DNA from: Candidatus Delongbacteria bacterium
GTDB taxonomy: Bacteria > UBA4055
Length of the DNA stretch: 6,956 bases
Direction of reading: 5' to 3'
Assembly (NCBI GenBank): GCA_022013635.1
Contig: JAKLPX010000130.1
Span: forward strand, 1 to 6,956
Under the pieces are notes generated by a model. That model saw nothing but the letters and a program-made list of their open reading frames with translations. It was not told the origin of the DNA and did no database searches. A program made the position numbers and the translations under genes. Positions 5,572 to 6,956 of the stretch are shown piece after piece. Each line of letters starts with the position of its first letter. Position 1 is the first letter of the stretch.

Positions 5572-6915
5572 ATGTACAACATCGACAGATTCATGGCAGA
5601 ACTAGAAAGAAAAAACCCAGCTCAACCGGAGTTTATTCAGGCAGCAAGGGAAGTTGTTGAATCGGTTATTGACATGGTCAATGAAAATCCCGCTTACTTA
5701 AAAGCAAAGATCCTTGACAGAATCACTGAACCGGACAGAGTTTTCATGTTTAAAGTTGAATGGGAAGACGATAACGGCGATGTTCAGATTAACAAAGGAT
5801 ATCGAATTCAATTCAATAATGCTATCGGTCCTTACAAAGGCGGTTTAAGATTTCACCCAAGCGTAACCCTTGGCGGTTTGAAATTTCTGGGATTTGAACA
5901 AATGTTTAAGAACAGCTTGACTACTCTCCCTATGGGCGGCGGAAAAGGCGGATCGGATTTTAATCCCAAAGGTAAATCAGACAACGAGATATTGAGATTC
6001 TGCAGATCGTTTATGACTGAACTTCAAAAATATATCGGACCTGAAACAGATGTTCCGGCAGGAGACATCGGAGTAGGCGGCAGAGAGATCGGTTATATGT
6101 ACGGTCAATATAAAAGATTAAGAAACGAGAACACAGGCGTATTGACCGGTAAAGGTTTAAATTGGGGCGGTTCTTTAGTCAGACCGGAAGCTACAGGATT
6201 CGGCTCGGTTTACTATGCAGACGAAATGTTGAAATACAAAAAAGATGCAATGAAAGGTAAAACTATAGTATGTTCAGGTTTCGGTAATGTCACCTGGGGA
6301 ACTGTAATAAAAGCTACCGAATTAGGCGCAAAAATCATTACGATTTCCGGACCTGACGGATATATTTACGATGTAGACGGTGTGAACACGCAAGAAAAAT
6401 TCGATTATTTACTTGAATTAAGATCGTCAAACAACGATATAGTAGCTCCTTACGCAAAAAAATTCCCGAACGCCAAATTCTTTGCAGGCAAAAGACCCTG
6501 GGAAGTAAAAGCGGATATGGCCTTCCCATGCGCTATTCAAAACGAGCTGAATGGCGACGATGCTAAAAAACTTCTTGATAATGGATGCAAATATATAGTT
6601 GAAACTTCAAATATGGGCTGTACACCCGAAGCTGTGGAAGTGTTTCTGCATGCAAAAATCGCTTTTGCTCCCGGAAAAGCGGCAAACGCGGGCGGCGTGG
6701 CAACTTCCGGACTCGAAATGAGTCAAAACTCAATGAAATTTTCTTGGTCAAGAGAAGAAGTTGATGCCAAATTGAAAATTATCATGAAAAATATTCACGA
6801 TGCAGGCGTTAAATACGGAAAAGAGAAAAAAGGCAATTTCGTAAACTATGTAAAGGGTTCAAACATAGCAGGATTCAAAAAAGTTGCAGACGCTATGATT
6901 GATTTAGGTTACTAG
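5572..6915 (+). CDS. gdhA: NADP-specific glutamate dehydrogenase
   Basis: A complete 447-residue protein, the same length as E. coli GdhA and typical of hexameric small-subunit enzymes. It interconverts 2-oxoglutarate plus ammonia and glutamate in the cytosol, mainly in the assimilatory direction for the NADP type. The substrate-binding half has GPYKGGLRFHPS (86-97, Lys89), PMGGGKGGSDF (120-130, catalytic Lys125) and DVPAGDIGVGGRE (160-172, catalytic Asp165). These correspond to E. coli Lys92, Lys128 and Asp168. The Rossmann half has the dinucleotide loop GFGNVTWG (236-243) and SGPDG (259-263) after the second strand. This lacks the acidic residue expected there for strict NAD use and fits the NADP group, although cofactor choice is inferred. 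NAGGVATSGLEMSQN (372-386) is the conserved C-terminal block. It is transcribed alone from its own promoter after the tRNA terminator. Only 41 bases follow the stop. Confidence 0.97.
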   Translation: MYNIDRFMAELERKNPAQPEFIQAAREVVESVIDMVNENPAYLKAKILDRITEPDRVFMFKVEWEDDNGDVQINKGYRIQFNNAIGPYKGGLRFHPSVTLGGLKFLGFEQMFKNSLTTLPMGGGKGGSDFNPKGKSDNEILRFCRSFMTELQKYIGPETDVPAGDIGVGGREIGYMYGQYKRLRNENTGVLTGKGLNWGGSLVRPEATGFGSVYYADEMLKYKKDAMKGKTIVCSGFGNVTWGTVIKATELGAKIITISGPDGYIYDVDGVNTQEKFDYLLELRSSNNDIVAPYAKKFPNAKFFAGKRPWEVKADMAFPCAIQNELNGDDAKKLLDNGCKYIVETSNMGCTPEAVEVFLHAKIAFAPGKAANAGGVATSGLEMSQNSMKFSWSREEVDAKLKIIMKNIHDAGVKYGKEKKGNFVNYVKGSNIAGFKKVADAMIDLGY

Positions 6916-6956
6916 GATTTACAAAAATATCAATTAAAAAAGGCTTGTTTCAGAGC

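Noticed and set aside
6936..6956. Possible start of a gdhA terminator
   Set aside because: An A-run followed by GGCTTGTTTCAGAGC could be the left part of a hairpin (GCTT/GAGC), but the stem is only about four pairs and the window ends before any T-run, so it cannot be judged.

Overview
The window is a gene-dense, AT-rich piece of bacterial chromosome made of housekeeping genes. There is no phage, IS, CRISPR or defence signature. The protein families (hexameric NADP-type glutamate dehydrogenase, PccB/MmdA-like carboxyltransferase, long U32 protein) and the low GC suggest an anaerobe or facultative anaerobe, perhaps from the Bacteroidota/Ignavibacteriota side of the tree. However, several genes have good Shine-Dalgarno sites and the promoters look like E. 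coli sigma-70 (TTGAC-N17-TATATT), which argues against a typical member of the class Bacteroidia. The taxonomic placement is inference only.

Layout. Positions 1-288 (+) hold the 3' end of a P-loop kinase-like gene (FlaR / 'DNA topology modulation' family), cut by the window edge. It converges on, and overlaps by 15 bp, a tight minus-strand operon that reads right to left: acyl-CoA carboxyltransferase (3611-5149), a small biotin carrier protein (3265-3585), a U32 protein of the RlhA/TrhP RNA-hydroxylation type (1203-3248) and a TIGR01212/YhcC-type radical SAM protein (274-1203). Gaps in this operon are 25 nt, 16 nt and a TAATG stop/start overlap. To the right lie a plus-strand tRNA-Leu(UAG) with its own promoter and a strong intrinsic terminator (5253-5405). 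After these comes gdhA (5572-6915) with its own promoter.

How the genes relate. The carboxyltransferase and biotin carrier should form two of the three parts of a biotin-dependent acyl-CoA carboxylase (or, less likely, a decarboxylase). The biotin carboxylase subunit is not in the window. The two downstream genes are Fe-S proteins from families that include known RNA-modifying enzymes, so the operon may combine acyl-CoA metabolism with RNA modification. The tRNA promoter and the best candidate promoter for the carboxylase operon lie back to back, and their -35 hexamers overlap on opposite strands. This is the most unusual structure seen here. gdhA is a stand-alone nitrogen-assimilation gene.

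No wholly new system is evident. The points worth a second look are the shared -35 element, the mixed carboxylase/RNA-modification operon, the missing biotin carboxylase, and the palindromic convergent gene ends.
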